From contig JBKPGF010000087.1 in NCBI GenBank assembly GCA_046729255.1, positions 1 to 38,998 of the forward strand: a DNA stretch of 38,998 nt, given 5' to 3'. Source of the DNA: PALSA-612 sp046729255 (GTDB taxonomy: Bacteria; Actinomycetota; Thermoleophilia; Gaiellales; Gaiellaceae). The translations under genes were made by a program, and so were the position numbers. The notes below the pieces were generated by a model, which saw nothing but the letters and a program-made list of their open reading frames with translations, was not told the DNA's origin and ran no database searches. Positions 16,143-23,878 of this stretch are shown here, in pieces. Within the stretch, counting starts at the first letter, position 1; every line of letters starts with the position of its first letter.

Positions 16143-17285
16143 ATGAACACGGCCCCGTCGCTCCCCCGCTGGCGTCGGATCACGATCTGGGTGCTGATCG
16201 TGCTCGCGGGGCTGATCGGCTTCGTCTCTGCGCTTACCATCTGGGCGCAGCGGCAGGCGCTCGAGACCGATCAATGGGTGGACACGAGCTCCCGGCTGCT
16301 CGAGGACGACGAGATCCGCGGAGCGCTGTCGATCTACCTCGTCGACCAGCTGTACTCGAACGTCGACGTGGCCGCAGACCTGCAAGCACGGCTCCCGAAG
16401 GACGTAAAGCCACTCGCAGGGCCCATCGCCGGGGGCTTGCGCGAGCTGTCCGTGCGTGCGGCCGACAACCTGCTCGCCCGCCCCGCCGTGCAGACGCTCT
16501 GGAAGGAGGCGAACCGAAAGGCGCACGAGACCTTCTTGCGCATCGTCGACGACAAGGGTGAGTTCCTCCAGACGGGAGGCGGCGACGTCGTGCTCGACCT
16601 CCGGCCCCTCGTCGACCAGCTCGGCGACAGAGTCGGTCTTGGCGAGCGCCTGCAGCAACGCCTGGGGCCGAACGCCGGTCAGATCGTGATCATGAAGTCC
16701 GACCAGCTGGACACGGTCCAGACCGCCGTCGACCTCGTCCGCAAGCTTTCCGTCTGGATCGCGATCGCCATCCTCGTGCTGTTTGCAGTCGCGGTCTACC
16801 TCGCGCGAGGCCGGCGGCGCGAGACTCTCCGCGCGGTCGGCATCACGCTCGTCGTGGTCGGAGCGTTGCTCCTCGTCGTACGACGCCTGGTCGGCAACTA
16901 CATCGTGGACACGCTCGTGAGCGGTGAAACGGTCAAACGGCCTGTGAACGATGCGTGGCTCATCGGCACCGATCTCCTCAAAGGAATCGCCGTGACCGCG
17001 ATCATCTACGGCATCGTCGTCATCCTCGCCGCAGTGCTCGCAGGGCCGTCCCGACTTGCGGTCTCAACTCGGCAGCGACTGGCCCCGAGCTTGCGCGACC
17101 ACCCCGGCCTCGTCTACACGATCGTCGGCGGCGTCTACCTGCTCGTGGTTCTGTGGGGCCCGACGCCGGCGTTCCGGGAGCCGCTCTGGATCATCATCTT
17201 TGCGGCACTGGTCGCGCTGGGCACCGAAGCCTTCCGTCGGCTTACCGTTCGGGAGTTCCCGGCCGGCGTCGCTAGCGCTCCGTAA
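16143..17285 (+). CDS. Multi-pass membrane protein of unknown function
   Basis: 380 residues. One N-terminal membrane helix (about 13-33) is followed by an extracytoplasmic domain of about 170 residues (35-205; starts near TDQWVDTSSRLLEDDEIR). Four or five further helices then lie between about 206 and 365 (e.g. VWIAIAILVLFAVAVYLA, LVVVGALLLVV, AIIYGIVVILAAVLA, IVGGVYLLVVLW). This architecture is common among uncharacterised actinobacterial integral membrane proteins; I do not recognise a named domain. Its stop codon directly abuts the next start, so it is co-transcribed with the potassium channel gene and may act with it. Confidence 0.8.
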   Translation: MNTAPSLPRWRRITIWVLIVLAGLIGFVSALTIWAQRQALETDQWVDTSSRLLEDDEIRGALSIYLVDQLYSNVDVAADLQARLPKDVKPLAGPIAGGLRELSVRAADNLLARPAVQTLWKEANRKAHETFLRIVDDKGEFLQTGGGDVVLDLRPLVDQLGDRVGLGERLQQRLGPNAGQIVIMKSDQLDTVQTAVDLVRKLSVWIAIAILVLFAVAVYLARGRRRETLRAVGITLVVVGALLLVVRRLVGNYIVDTLVSGETVKRPVNDAWLIGTDLLKGIAVTAIIYGIVVILAAVLAGPSRLAVSTRQRLAPSLRDHPGLVYTIVGGVYLLVVLWGPTPAFREPLWIIIFAALVALGTEAFRRLTVREFPAGVASAP

Positions 17286-17744
17286 GTGATCCCTACGCCG
17301 CGAAGGCGGACGCTAGAAAGCCGGCTCGAGCGGTCGGTGCAGAAGGCTGTCGCTCGCCGCCGGATCTTCCCGTACCTCGCAGGAGCGACCCTCGTCCTGG
17401 CACTGATCTCCGGGTTCGTGATGACGCGCGTCGACAAGACGAACTTTCCGGACTTCGGTATCGCCGTGTGGTGGGCCATCGTCACGCTGGCGACCGTGGG
17501 GTACGGGGACGTCGTGCCGACGACCGCTTCCGGCCGCGTCGTCGGCAGCCTTGTGATCCTGCTCGGTGTCACGTTCCTCGCCTTTCTGACGGCGACGGTG
17601 ACCTCGCTGTTCGTCTCGAGCGACCGGGAGGCCGAGAAGGAGCGCGAGGCGGCGGAACGCGAGGCGAAAGACCAGGAGCTCCGGGAGCTGCTCCAGCGAC
17701 TGGAACAGCGGCTGGCCGCGATCGAGGCGAAGCTCGAGCGCTAG
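17286..17744 (+). CDS. Two-TM potassium channel with C-terminal coiled coil
   Basis: 152 residues. Basic N-terminal cytoplasmic helix, TM1 about 28-46, pore helix with the K+ selectivity filter TVGYGD at 70-75, TM2 about 84-107, then a highly charged heptad-type coiled coil (about 112-150, rich in Glu/Lys/Arg with Leu spacing) that probably assembles the tetramer. KcsA-like topology; no RCK or cyclic-nucleotide domain. GTG start immediately after the upstream stop. The stop codon lies in a CTAG palindrome shared with the convergent MBL gene. Confidence 0.92.
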   Translation: MIPTPRRRTLESRLERSVQKAVARRRIFPYLAGATLVLALISGFVMTRVDKTNFPDFGIAVWWAIVTLATVGYGDVVPTTASGRVVGSLVILLGVTFLAFLTATVTSLFVSSDREAEKEREAAEREAKDQELRELLQRLEQRLAAIEAKLER

Positions 17745-18466
17745 AGGTCGAGCGCCTCGCCCGGCTCGAGGATCCGCACCTCGACGCCGGGCGCCGCGAG
17801 CTCGACGAACCGCGCGAACTCGTGCGGGGGCTCGGGATCGGGAATGCGACCGATCCGCGCGAGGGTGCCCCAGTGGATGGGGATCGCGAGCTTCGGTCGC
17901 AGCAGCGCAACTGCCTGCGCCGCGCGCTCGGGGTCGAGGTGGCCGGGGCCGACCTTCGCTCCCCAGCCGGTGACGGGGAGGAGCGCGACGTCCACCGGGG
18001 CGAGCGCTGCGAGGTCGTCATAGAGATCGGTGTCGCCGGCGAAGTAGATCCTCAGCGAGCCCGAGATCACGAAGCCGAGCTCGCCCGATGCCCCCAGCGG
18101 CCCGCGGGCACCGTCGTGCTCGGCGTGCACGCCGGTGACGGTGAGCTCGCCGATCCGTACCTCCTCACCGACGTCGAGCGTGGTGACGTGCGCGAACCGC
18201 TTCCGGCGCAGCAGCCCGCTGACGCCCGGTGGGCAGACGATTGGCACGTCCTTGCCGACCCGCTCGAGCGAGGGCAGGTCCAGGTGATCCCAGTGCGCGT
18301 GTGACAGCAGCACGGCGTCCACGCCGCGCAACGTGTCGGCAGGAACCGGGCCCACGCGCCGCAGATGGAGAACGCGCGGCCGCAGTACGGGGTCGGTCAG
18401 CAGCCGCACGCCGTCCAGCTCGATCCGCACCGTCGCATGACCCACGTACGTGATCGTCTTCGTCAC
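17741..18466 (-). CDS. MBL-fold metal-dependent hydrolase (UlaG-like)
   Basis: 241 residues. Metallo-beta-lactamase fold with the dinuclear-metal motif HAHWDH (His56, His58, Asp60, His61), then HAEHDG, FAGDTDLYDD and IPIHWGT supplying the remaining ligands. The opening YVGHATVRIELDG is typical of UlaG/NAPE-PLD-like members (COG2220). Substrate unknown; sugar lactones, phospholipids and cyclic phosphates are seen in relatives. GTG start with TAGGCT 6 nt upstream. It converges on the K+ channel gene with a 4-bp overlap and diverges from the holin-like/phosphodiesterase gene across 37 bp. Confidence 0.88.
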   Translation of the reverse strand: MTKTITYVGHATVRIELDGVRLLTDPVLRPRVLHLRRVGPVPADTLRGVDAVLLSHAHWDHLDLPSLERVGKDVPIVCPPGVSGLLRRKRFAHVTTLDVGEEVRIGELTVTGVHAEHDGARGPLGASGELGFVISGSLRIYFAGDTDLYDDLAALAPVDVALLPVTGWGAKVGPGHLDPERAAQAVALLRPKLAIPIHWGTLARIGRIPDPEPPHEFARFVELAAPGVEVRILEPGEALDL

Positions 18467-18472
18467 GTCCTG

Positions 18473-18478
18473 AGCCTA
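18473..18478 (-). promoter_or_regulatory. Leaderless -10 box (TAGGCT) for the MBL hydrolase
   Basis: TAGGCT followed by 6 nt and GTG 18466. It faces a second TAGGGT box on the other strand 13 bp away. Confidence 0.55.
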
Positions 18479-18491
18479 CGAGAACCGCTGT

Positions 18492-18497
18492 TAGGGT
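18492..18497 (+). promoter_or_regulatory. Leaderless -10 box (TAGGGT) for the holin-like/phosphodiesterase gene
   Basis: TAGGGT followed by 6 nt and GTG 18504. Part of a compact divergent promoter pair with 18473-18478. Confidence 0.55.
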
Positions 18498-18503
18498 CCC
18501 GCT

Positions 18504-20510
18504 GTGCCGAGCGACCAGGTCTACGGAGAACCGGTCGCTTGGGAGCCCGCAAAGCCTCGGTACAGGCTGTTTCCGCTGGTCGTTTCCTGGCTGCTCGCAG
18601 CTGCTGCGCTGGTCATCGCGGCGTGGATCGTCCCTGGAGTGTCCGTCGAGGGCTTCGGAGGCGCGGTCGTCGCGGCGCTGCTGATAGCCATCCTCAACGC
18701 CGTGCTACCGCCGCTGATCGCTGCTCTCCGGCTGCCGGCGATGGTGCTCCTGGGTTTCGTGCTCGTCCTCTTGCTCGACGCGCTGATGCTGCTGGTGATC
18801 TCCGACATCGTGGACAATGCGATCAAGGTCGACAACTTCGGCTGGGCGCTTCTCGCTGCCCTCGTGATGTCCGCCGTCAGCGTCGTCCTCGGCGTCATCT
18901 TCGGGACGAACGACGACGACACGTACACGCTCAAGGTCGTCCAGCGTGTAGCGCGGAAGCAGGGGGGCGCCACGCGCACCGACAAGCCGGGGATCGTCTT
19001 TCTCGAGATCGACGGTCTCGCCTTGCCCGTGCTGCGCCGGGCGATGCGCGACGGCAACGCGCCGAACATGGCGAAGTGGCTCGCCGAGGACGGCTACCAG
19101 CTGACCCGGTGGGAGCCCGATCTCTCGTCACAGACCGGAGCCAGCCAGGCGGGCATCTTGCTCGGCTCGAATCACGACATCCCCGCCTTTCGCTGGGTCG
19201 ACAAGCCCACGGGCCGGATCATCGCCTGCTCGGGGCCCGACGACTGCGCCGAGATCGAGCGGGAACGGGCGACCGGCATCGGCCTGCTCGTCAACGGCGG
19301 CTCCAGCCGCGGCAATCTCCTCTCCGGCGAGGCCGACGAGGTTATCCTCACCGTGAGCCGCATCTCGGCGGAGACGAAGGCCAACCCCGGTTACCGTGCC
19401 TTCTTCGCGAACGGCTTCAACGTCACCCGGGCGCTGGTGCTCTTCGTCTGGGAGGTCCTGCTCGAGTGGTCGGCGGCGCTGCGCTCCCGCCGCCGTGACG
19501 TGCGGCCGCGTGGGCACCGGGGAGGCATCTACCCGTTCATGCGCGCGGCGATGTGCGTGGTCGTGCGCGACCTCATCGTCTACGGCGTGCTGACCGACAT
19601 GATGCGGGGTCGTCCCGCCGTCTACGCGACGTTCTCGAGCTACGACGAGGTGGCGCATCACTCCGGGCTCGAGCGGGCGGACACGCTGGAAGCGCTGCGC
19701 AAGCTCGATCAGCAATTCGGCCGCATCCAGCGCGCCCGTCGCTACGCGCCGCGACCCTACGTCATCGTCGTGCTCTCGGACCACGGGCAGACGCAGGGCG
19801 CGACGTTCAAGCAACGAAACGGCTACGGGCTCGACGAGCTCGTCGAGCGGTCACTCGCCTCGGGCAGCGTCCAGAGCATCGAGGGCGGCGACGAACAGCA
19901 CGCAATGGCCACGCTCGCCGTCGGCGAGGCGACGGGGACGGCGCCGACGTCGGATCCCGAGGCGGACAAGCGGAAGAAGAAGGGAGTCGGCGATCGGCAG
20001 GTAGTGGTGCTCGGCTCGGGGAACCTCGGTCTCGTGTACCTCATGGAGGAGCCGCGACGGCTGACGCTCGAGGAGATCGACGAGCGGCATCCGGAGCTGA
20101 TTCCGGCGCTCCGAGCGCATCCGCATGTGGGCTGGGTGCTCGTTCGTTCGAGCCAGCACGGTCCTCTGGCGCTCGGATCGGGAGGCACGCACTACCTCGA
20201 GGAGGAACGGGTCGAGGGCGAGGATCCGCTGGCGTCGTTCTCGGAGACGGCGGCACAGCACCTCAAGCGCACGGATGGCTTCCCGCACGTTGCCGACCTC
20301 ATGATCGGGAGCTTCTACGACCCCGACCTCGACGAGGGGTGCGCGTTCGAAGAGCTCATCTCGTTCCACGGCGGGCTCGGCGGGCCACAGACGGAGCCGT
20401 TCATCCTCCATCCAGCGTCGCTCTCGGCGCCCGAGGAGCGCATCGTCGGCGCAGCGCAGGTGCACGCACTGCTCTCCGGCTGGCGAACGCAGTTGGACGC
20501 AGGCTTGTAA
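18504..20510 (+). CDS. Four-TM holin-like domain fused to alkaline-phosphatase-superfamily enzyme
   Basis: 668 residues. Residues about 22-135 hold four closely spaced membrane helices resembling the mycobacterial four-TM phage-holin family (e.g. VVSWLLAAAALVIAAWIVPGV, LLGFVLVLLLDALMLLVI). After a linker, residues about 163-660 form a type I phosphodiesterase/alkaline-phosphatase-superfamily domain: metal Asp170 (FLEIDG), nucleophile region QTGASQAG (Thr211 likely), NHD (224-225), TFSSYDEVAHHSG, VLSDHGQTQG and HGGLGGPQTEPFI. The enzyme domain should face the cytosol or the outside depending on how the four TMs insert; an even number puts it on the same side as the N-terminus, so cytosolic is likeliest. 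Substrate unknown; phospholipid head groups or phosphodiesters are plausible. No phage genes are nearby, so the holin label is structural only. Confidence 0.85.
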   Translation: MPSDQVYGEPVAWEPAKPRYRLFPLVVSWLLAAAALVIAAWIVPGVSVEGFGGAVVAALLIAILNAVLPPLIAALRLPAMVLLGFVLVLLLDALMLLVISDIVDNAIKVDNFGWALLAALVMSAVSVVLGVIFGTNDDDTYTLKVVQRVARKQGGATRTDKPGIVFLEIDGLALPVLRRAMRDGNAPNMAKWLAEDGYQLTRWEPDLSSQTGASQAGILLGSNHDIPAFRWVDKPTGRIIACSGPDDCAEIERERATGIGLLVNGGSSRGNLLSGEADEVILTVSRISAETKANPGYRAFFANGFNVTRALVLFVWEVLLEWSAALRSRRRDVRPRGHRGGIYPFMRAAMCVVVRDLIVYGVLTDMMRGRPAVYATFSSYDEVAHHSGLERADTLEALRKLDQQFGRIQRARRYAPRPYVIVVLSDHGQTQGATFKQRNGYGLDELVERSLASGSVQSIEGGDEQHAMATLAVGEATGTAPTSDPEADKRKKKGVGDRQVVVLGSGNLGLVYLMEEPRRLTLEEIDERHPELIPALRAHPHVGWVLVRSSQHGPLALGSGGTHYLEEERVEGEDPLASFSETAAQHLKRTDGFPHVADLMIGSFYDPDLDEGCAFEELISFHGGLGGPQTEPFILHPASLSAPEERIVGAAQVHALLSGWRTQLDAGL

Positions 20511-20561
20511 TCGTCCGCATCGAATCTCATACTCACCCGAAATCCAACTGAAGGAGGCTTC

Positions 20562-20966
20562 GTGGCTTCGAGAGGCTTCTGGGCAGGCTGGGTGGCGTTT
20601 GCCGGCCTGCTGCTCATGATCATCGGCGGGCTCGACTTCTTCCAGGGCCTGATCGCCGTGATCAGGGACCAGTACTACGTCCTTGGTGACAACGGCGCGC
20701 TCGTCATCGACGTGTCGCAGTGGGGTTGGGTGATGATGATCTGGGGCATCCTGCTGGCGATTGTCGGCTACGGCCTCGTGTCCGGCGCCAGCTGGGCACG
20801 GTGGGTCGCAATCGTCGGCGTCAGCCTCAACTTCCTCGCCCAGCTCGGATACGACGGCGGCAGCGGCTGGACGTTGTGGTCGCTCGTCGTGGTCGCGCTC
20901 AACATCCTCGTCCTCTACGCGCTCATCGTGCGCTGGGACGACGCGAAAGCGGCAGCCGGGCTCTGA
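20562..20966 (+). CDS. DUF7144-type small membrane protein
   Basis: 134 residues with four membrane helices (WVAFAGLLLMIIGGLDFFQG; WGWVMMIWGILLAIVGYGLVSG; WVAIVGVSLNFLAQLGY; LWSLVVVALNILVLYALIV) and the conserved FxGxxxxxxGxxDFxxGL start and ALIVRWDDA-type end of the actinobacterial DUF7144 family. Function unknown. Strong ribosome binding site AAGGAGG (20551-20557) 4 nt before GTG. It follows the phosphodiesterase gene by 51 bp and is followed by a hairpin. Confidence 0.85.
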   Translation: MASRGFWAGWVAFAGLLLMIIGGLDFFQGLIAVIRDQYYVLGDNGALVIDVSQWGWVMMIWGILLAIVGYGLVSGASWARWVAIVGVSLNFLAQLGYDGGSGWTLWSLVVVALNILVLYALIVRWDDAKAAAGL

Positions 20967-20982
20967 CGCAGGTGCTCTTGGC

Positions 20983-21006
20983 GGGGCCCTCCGATTGGGG
21001 GGCCCC
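20983..21006 (+). terminator. GGGGCCC/GGGCCCC hairpin after the DUF7144 gene
   Basis: Perfect 7-bp inverted repeat around a 10-nt loop, 16 bp after the stop; extra G/C runs allow alternative pairings. It separates this gene from the antiporter that starts at 21047. Confidence 0.6.
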
Positions 21007-21046
21007 GGCCCCACGTCTCGGCATCCGGGGCGATCGAGGCTAGGCC

Positions 21047-22312
21047 GTGGACTCGTGGAGCCTGGCGGTCATCGCCGCGCTCGTGCTCGGGTATGCGGCA
21101 GTCTCGCGCCGGCTCGACCGCTCGGTGATCTCGGCGGCGATGGTCTTCGTAGCGGGCGGGCTGATCGCCGGCCCGCAGGTGCTCGGCTGGTTCGACCTGG
21201 AGATCGAGAGCGAGGGCGTCCGCATCCTCGCTGAGGCGACGCTCACAGTTGTCCTCTTCACCGACGCCTCCCGAATCGACATTCCCGCCCTGTGGCGAGA
21301 CATCGGCCTCCCGGCGCGCCTGCTTGGTATCGGCTTACCGCTGACCATCGTGGCAGGGACGGTCGCAGCCGCTGCGGTCCTTCCTCAGATCAGCTGGGCC
21401 GAGGCCCTCATCCTCGCGATCATCCTCGCGCCCACGGACGCGGCGTTAGGACAAGCGGTTGTCAGCGACAAGCGCCTACCCCTGCCCGTGCGTCAGAGCC
21501 TGAACGTCGAGAGCGGGCTGAACGACGGGATCTGCGTACCGCTGCTGCTGATCGCTCTGGCGATCGCCGAGGTCGACCAGAAGGCGTTCGGTGAGTGGCA
21601 CGCGGTGCGAATCGTCGCCGAGGAGATCGGCTACGGCGTGCTCGGCGGCGTGGCCGCCGGCGGTCTCGCCGCAGCGCTGCTTCGCATCGTCGAGCCCCGT
21701 CGTCTCGTGGCAGAAGACTGGTTGCAGATCATCCCTCTTGCCGCCGCTGCGCTCGCGTACGGCATTGCCGCGCCCCTTGGCGGCAGTGGGTTCATTGCCG
21801 CGTTCGTGGGCGGTCTCGTGTTCGGTGGCCTCGCACGGCGTGGCCGGACTGACGTCACCCACGTCACGGATGCGGTCGGGCTCACGTTGGCCGGCGTGAC
21901 GTTCGTCGTCTTCGGTGCGTCCGCGCTCGGGCCACTGCTGCACGAGGTCGACTGGCGCGTGGTGGTCTACGGCGTGCTGAGCTTGACGATCGTTCGCATG
22001 GTCCCGGTCTGGTTGGCATTGCTCGGGAGCGACACACGGCTGCCCACGATCGCGTTTGCGGGCTGGTTCGGGCCTCGCGGCCTCGCGTCCATCGTCTTCG
22101 TGGTGCTCGTGCTCGATGGTTCCGATCTCGACCACATCGACACGATCCTCGTCACGGGCGTCATCACGGTCGCCCTGTCCGTCTACGCGCACGGCATAAC
22201 GGCCGTACCGCTCACGTCGGCGTACGTGCGCTGGTTCTCGGCCCAGCCGTCAGAGCCGGAGGCGGAGAGCAGACTCGTGCAGGAGCCCCCCTGGCGACGA
22301 AGCGGCGGCTAG
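21047..22312 (+). CDS. CPA1-type Na+(K+)/H+ antiporter
   Basis: 421 residues, about 12 membrane helices. CPA1 signatures: LAPTDAALGQAVV in the unwound ion-binding region, LNVESGLNDGICVP carrying the conserved acidic residues, and FGPRGLASIVFVVLVLD near the end. NhaP-like exchange of Na+ or K+ for protons across the inner membrane is expected. There is no cytosolic RCK or cNMP domain; the C-terminal tail is short. GTG start without a clear ribosome binding site. It overlaps the end of the convergent channel relic by 4 bp. Confidence 0.92.
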   Translation: MDSWSLAVIAALVLGYAAVSRRLDRSVISAAMVFVAGGLIAGPQVLGWFDLEIESEGVRILAEATLTVVLFTDASRIDIPALWRDIGLPARLLGIGLPLTIVAGTVAAAAVLPQISWAEALILAIILAPTDAALGQAVVSDKRLPLPVRQSLNVESGLNDGICVPLLLIALAIAEVDQKAFGEWHAVRIVAEEIGYGVLGGVAAGGLAAALLRIVEPRRLVAEDWLQIIPLAAAALAYGIAAPLGGSGFIAAFVGGLVFGGLARRGRTDVTHVTDAVGLTLAGVTFVVFGASALGPLLHEVDWRVVVYGVLSLTIVRMVPVWLALLGSDTRLPTIAFAGWFGPRGLASIVFVVLVLDGSDLDHIDTILVTGVITVALSVYAHGITAVPLTSAYVRWFSAQPSEPEAESRLVQEPPWRRSGG

Positions 22313-22994
22313 CGCTCGAGCTCGACCAGACGCGCGCGCAGCGTCTCCGTGGCCCGGCGCTGTTCTTCGAGCAGTTGTTCGACGTCTCGGAGGGCCGCCT
22401 GCACATCCCCGTCGGCGGCTGGCTCCGGCGAGCCTTGATTCGTCGACAAGAACTTATTGGCGAGGAAGCCGGAGAACGTCGCGAAGAGCGCGACGCCGAC
22501 CGTGAGCATGAGGAATCCGGTGAGCCGGCCGCCCGTCCTCACCGGGTAATAGTCGCCGTAGCCCACCGTCGTAGCGGTGACGTAGCCCCACCAGAGCGCG
22601 TCGCCGGCAGTCTCGATGTTCGCGCCCGGCGCGCCCTCTCGAAATGGAGCTCGAGCAGGCCGACCACCTCGAGGGTGACGAAGCCGATGAGAATGACGAG
22701 GTAGACGGTGCCTGCCGCCAGGCCGCCGCGGAGCTCGCCGAACACGCGTCTTCCTACCAGCCTCCTGATGATGCGGACTGCGCGGACGATGCGAAAGACC
22801 CGGAAGATGCGCAGGCCCGGCGTGCAGCTGAGCAGGTCGAGAACGCCGCCGCCGCGACCGAGATAACGCTTCTTCGATGGAGCGGTACTTAGGCGGAGGA
22901 TGAAGTCGGCGACGAAGAACACCGTGAGAAAGGCGTCGACGTATGCGACGAGCCACCAGGGCTGCGACCGCCACTCGAAGACGCTGAGCAGCAC
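22309..22994 (-). pseudogene. Broken voltage-sensor-type ion channel (frameshift and missing N-terminus)
   Basis: Two overlapping reading frames make one channel. Frame 1 (22994 down to about 22640) encodes S2-S5: VDAFLTVFFVADFILRL, then an Arg-rich S4-like FRIVRAVRIIRRL, and VILIGFVTLEVVGLLELHFE. Frame 2 (about 22640 to 22309) encodes GAPGANIETAGDALWWGYVTATTVGYGDYYPV, the inner helix and a C-terminal coiled coil. Adding one G to the short G-run at 22634-22636 (CCC on +) would join them as HFERGAPGANIE. In addition, the upstream frame reaches a stop (the TAG that ends the HAD gene) only about 6 codons before the GTG at 22994, so S1 and the usual N-terminus are absent. It is either a decayed gene, or a sequencing error in a gene that also lost its 5' end. 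Confidence 0.8.
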
Positions 22995-23012
22995 GAGGTC
23001 CTTTGGAGCGCG

Positions 23013-23843
23013 CTACTGGCCGAGGCCCGACGTGAGTCGGCCGAGCACGAAGCGCTCGACCGCCTCCGCGAAGCCGTCGTCGCCATTGGACGCGGTCGTG
23101 CGTCGCGCGGCGCGCTGCACCTCGGTGCCCGCATTGCCCATGGCGATGCTGAGACCGGAGTGCGCGAACATCAGGACGTCGTTCGGCATGTCGCCGATCG
23201 TGGCGATCTGCTCGGTCGGGATGTCGTAGAGGGCCGCGAGATACGTGACGACGCTGCCCTTGTTGGCGTCGGGATGGGTGACGTCCACGTAGTACGGCTG
23301 CGAGCGAGCTGCCGACACGTGGTCTCCAAACTCGTCATGCGCAGCGGATGCCGCTGCGGCGACGGCATCGAAGTCGTCGCTGACGCCGACGATCTTCGCC
23401 ACACCCTCCGTCAGTTCTTCGTAGCTCGCCACGACTGTGGGCTCGAATTGCACGGTCCCGGCTTCACGCTCGACATGGGGGCCCGCCGGGTCGTGTACGT
23501 ACCACTCGGCGCCGCGGTAGACCCAGACGTCGAGCGAGGCTGCCTCGAGCAGTTGCGCGATTCGCAATACGAGGTCGGAAGGAACGACGCGCTGCACGGA
23601 CACCGTCATGTCGGGTTGAACGATCAGTCCCCCGTTGAACGCCGCGACCGGAGTCGTCAATGCGAGCGGCTCGACGAGCATCTCCATGCCGCGCGGCGGC
23701 CGGCCGCTCGTGATCGCGAACAGCACACCGGCGTCGTGCAGAGCACGGACCGCGCCGATGGCGCGCTCCGTGAGCTCCTTCTCCGGCGTCACGAGGGTGC
23801 CGTCGACGTCGGAGAGGAGAAGTCGTATCGACCGCGCGCTCAG
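23013..23843 (-). CDS. HAD-superfamily (Cof-type, IIB) phosphatase, probable CTG start
   Basis: About 276 residues if started at CTG 23843; the first ATG/GTG/TTG-type start in frame is GTG 23792, giving 259. The essential motif I, SDVDGTLVTPE, lies upstream of that GTG, so the shorter form would lack the catalytic Asp12/Asp14. In-frame CTG 23843 is 4 nt after GGAGG and gives a normal family N-terminus (LSARSIRLLLSDVDGT). Motif II is ITSGRP, the cap begins after AAFNGG, motif III Lys is in NKGSVV, and motif IV is GDMPNDVLMF. A sugar phosphate or other small phosphate ester is the likely substrate. It is divergent from gnd. Confidence 0.85.
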   Translation of the reverse strand: MSARSIRLLLSDVDGTLVTPEKELTERAIGAVRALHDAGVLFAITSGRPPRGMEMLVEPLALTTPVAAFNGGLIVQPDMTVSVQRVVPSDLVLRIAQLLEAASLDVWVYRGAEWYVHDPAGPHVEREAGTVQFEPTVVASYEELTEGVAKIVGVSDDFDAVAAAASAAHDEFGDHVSAARSQPYYVDVTHPDANKGSVVTYLAALYDIPTEQIATIGDMPNDVLMFAHSGLSIAMGNAGTEVQRAARRTTASNGDDGFAEAVERFVLGRLTSGLGQ

Positions 23844-23864
23844 TGAGCCTCCAAAGTGAGCGTA

Positions 23865-23870
23865 TAGGGT
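23865..23870 (+). promoter_or_regulatory. Leaderless -10 box (TAGGGT) for gnd
   Basis: TAGGGT (within GTATAGGGT) followed by 8 nt and ATG 23879. The 8-nt gap itself contains GGAG, so a very short leader is also possible. The opposite strand reads TATACG here and could serve the HAD gene. Confidence 0.5.
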
Positions 23871-23878
23871 TGGAGCGC

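Noticed and set aside
18504..18910. Prophage holin as a sign of a phage or lysis module
   Set aside because: No phage structural, integrase or lysin genes nearby; the domain is part of a housekeeping-type fusion enzyme.
19851..21014. 387-codon open frame antisense to the phosphodiesterase fusion and DUF7144 gene
   Set aside because: Runs across two well-supported genes and a gap; composition is that of a shadow.
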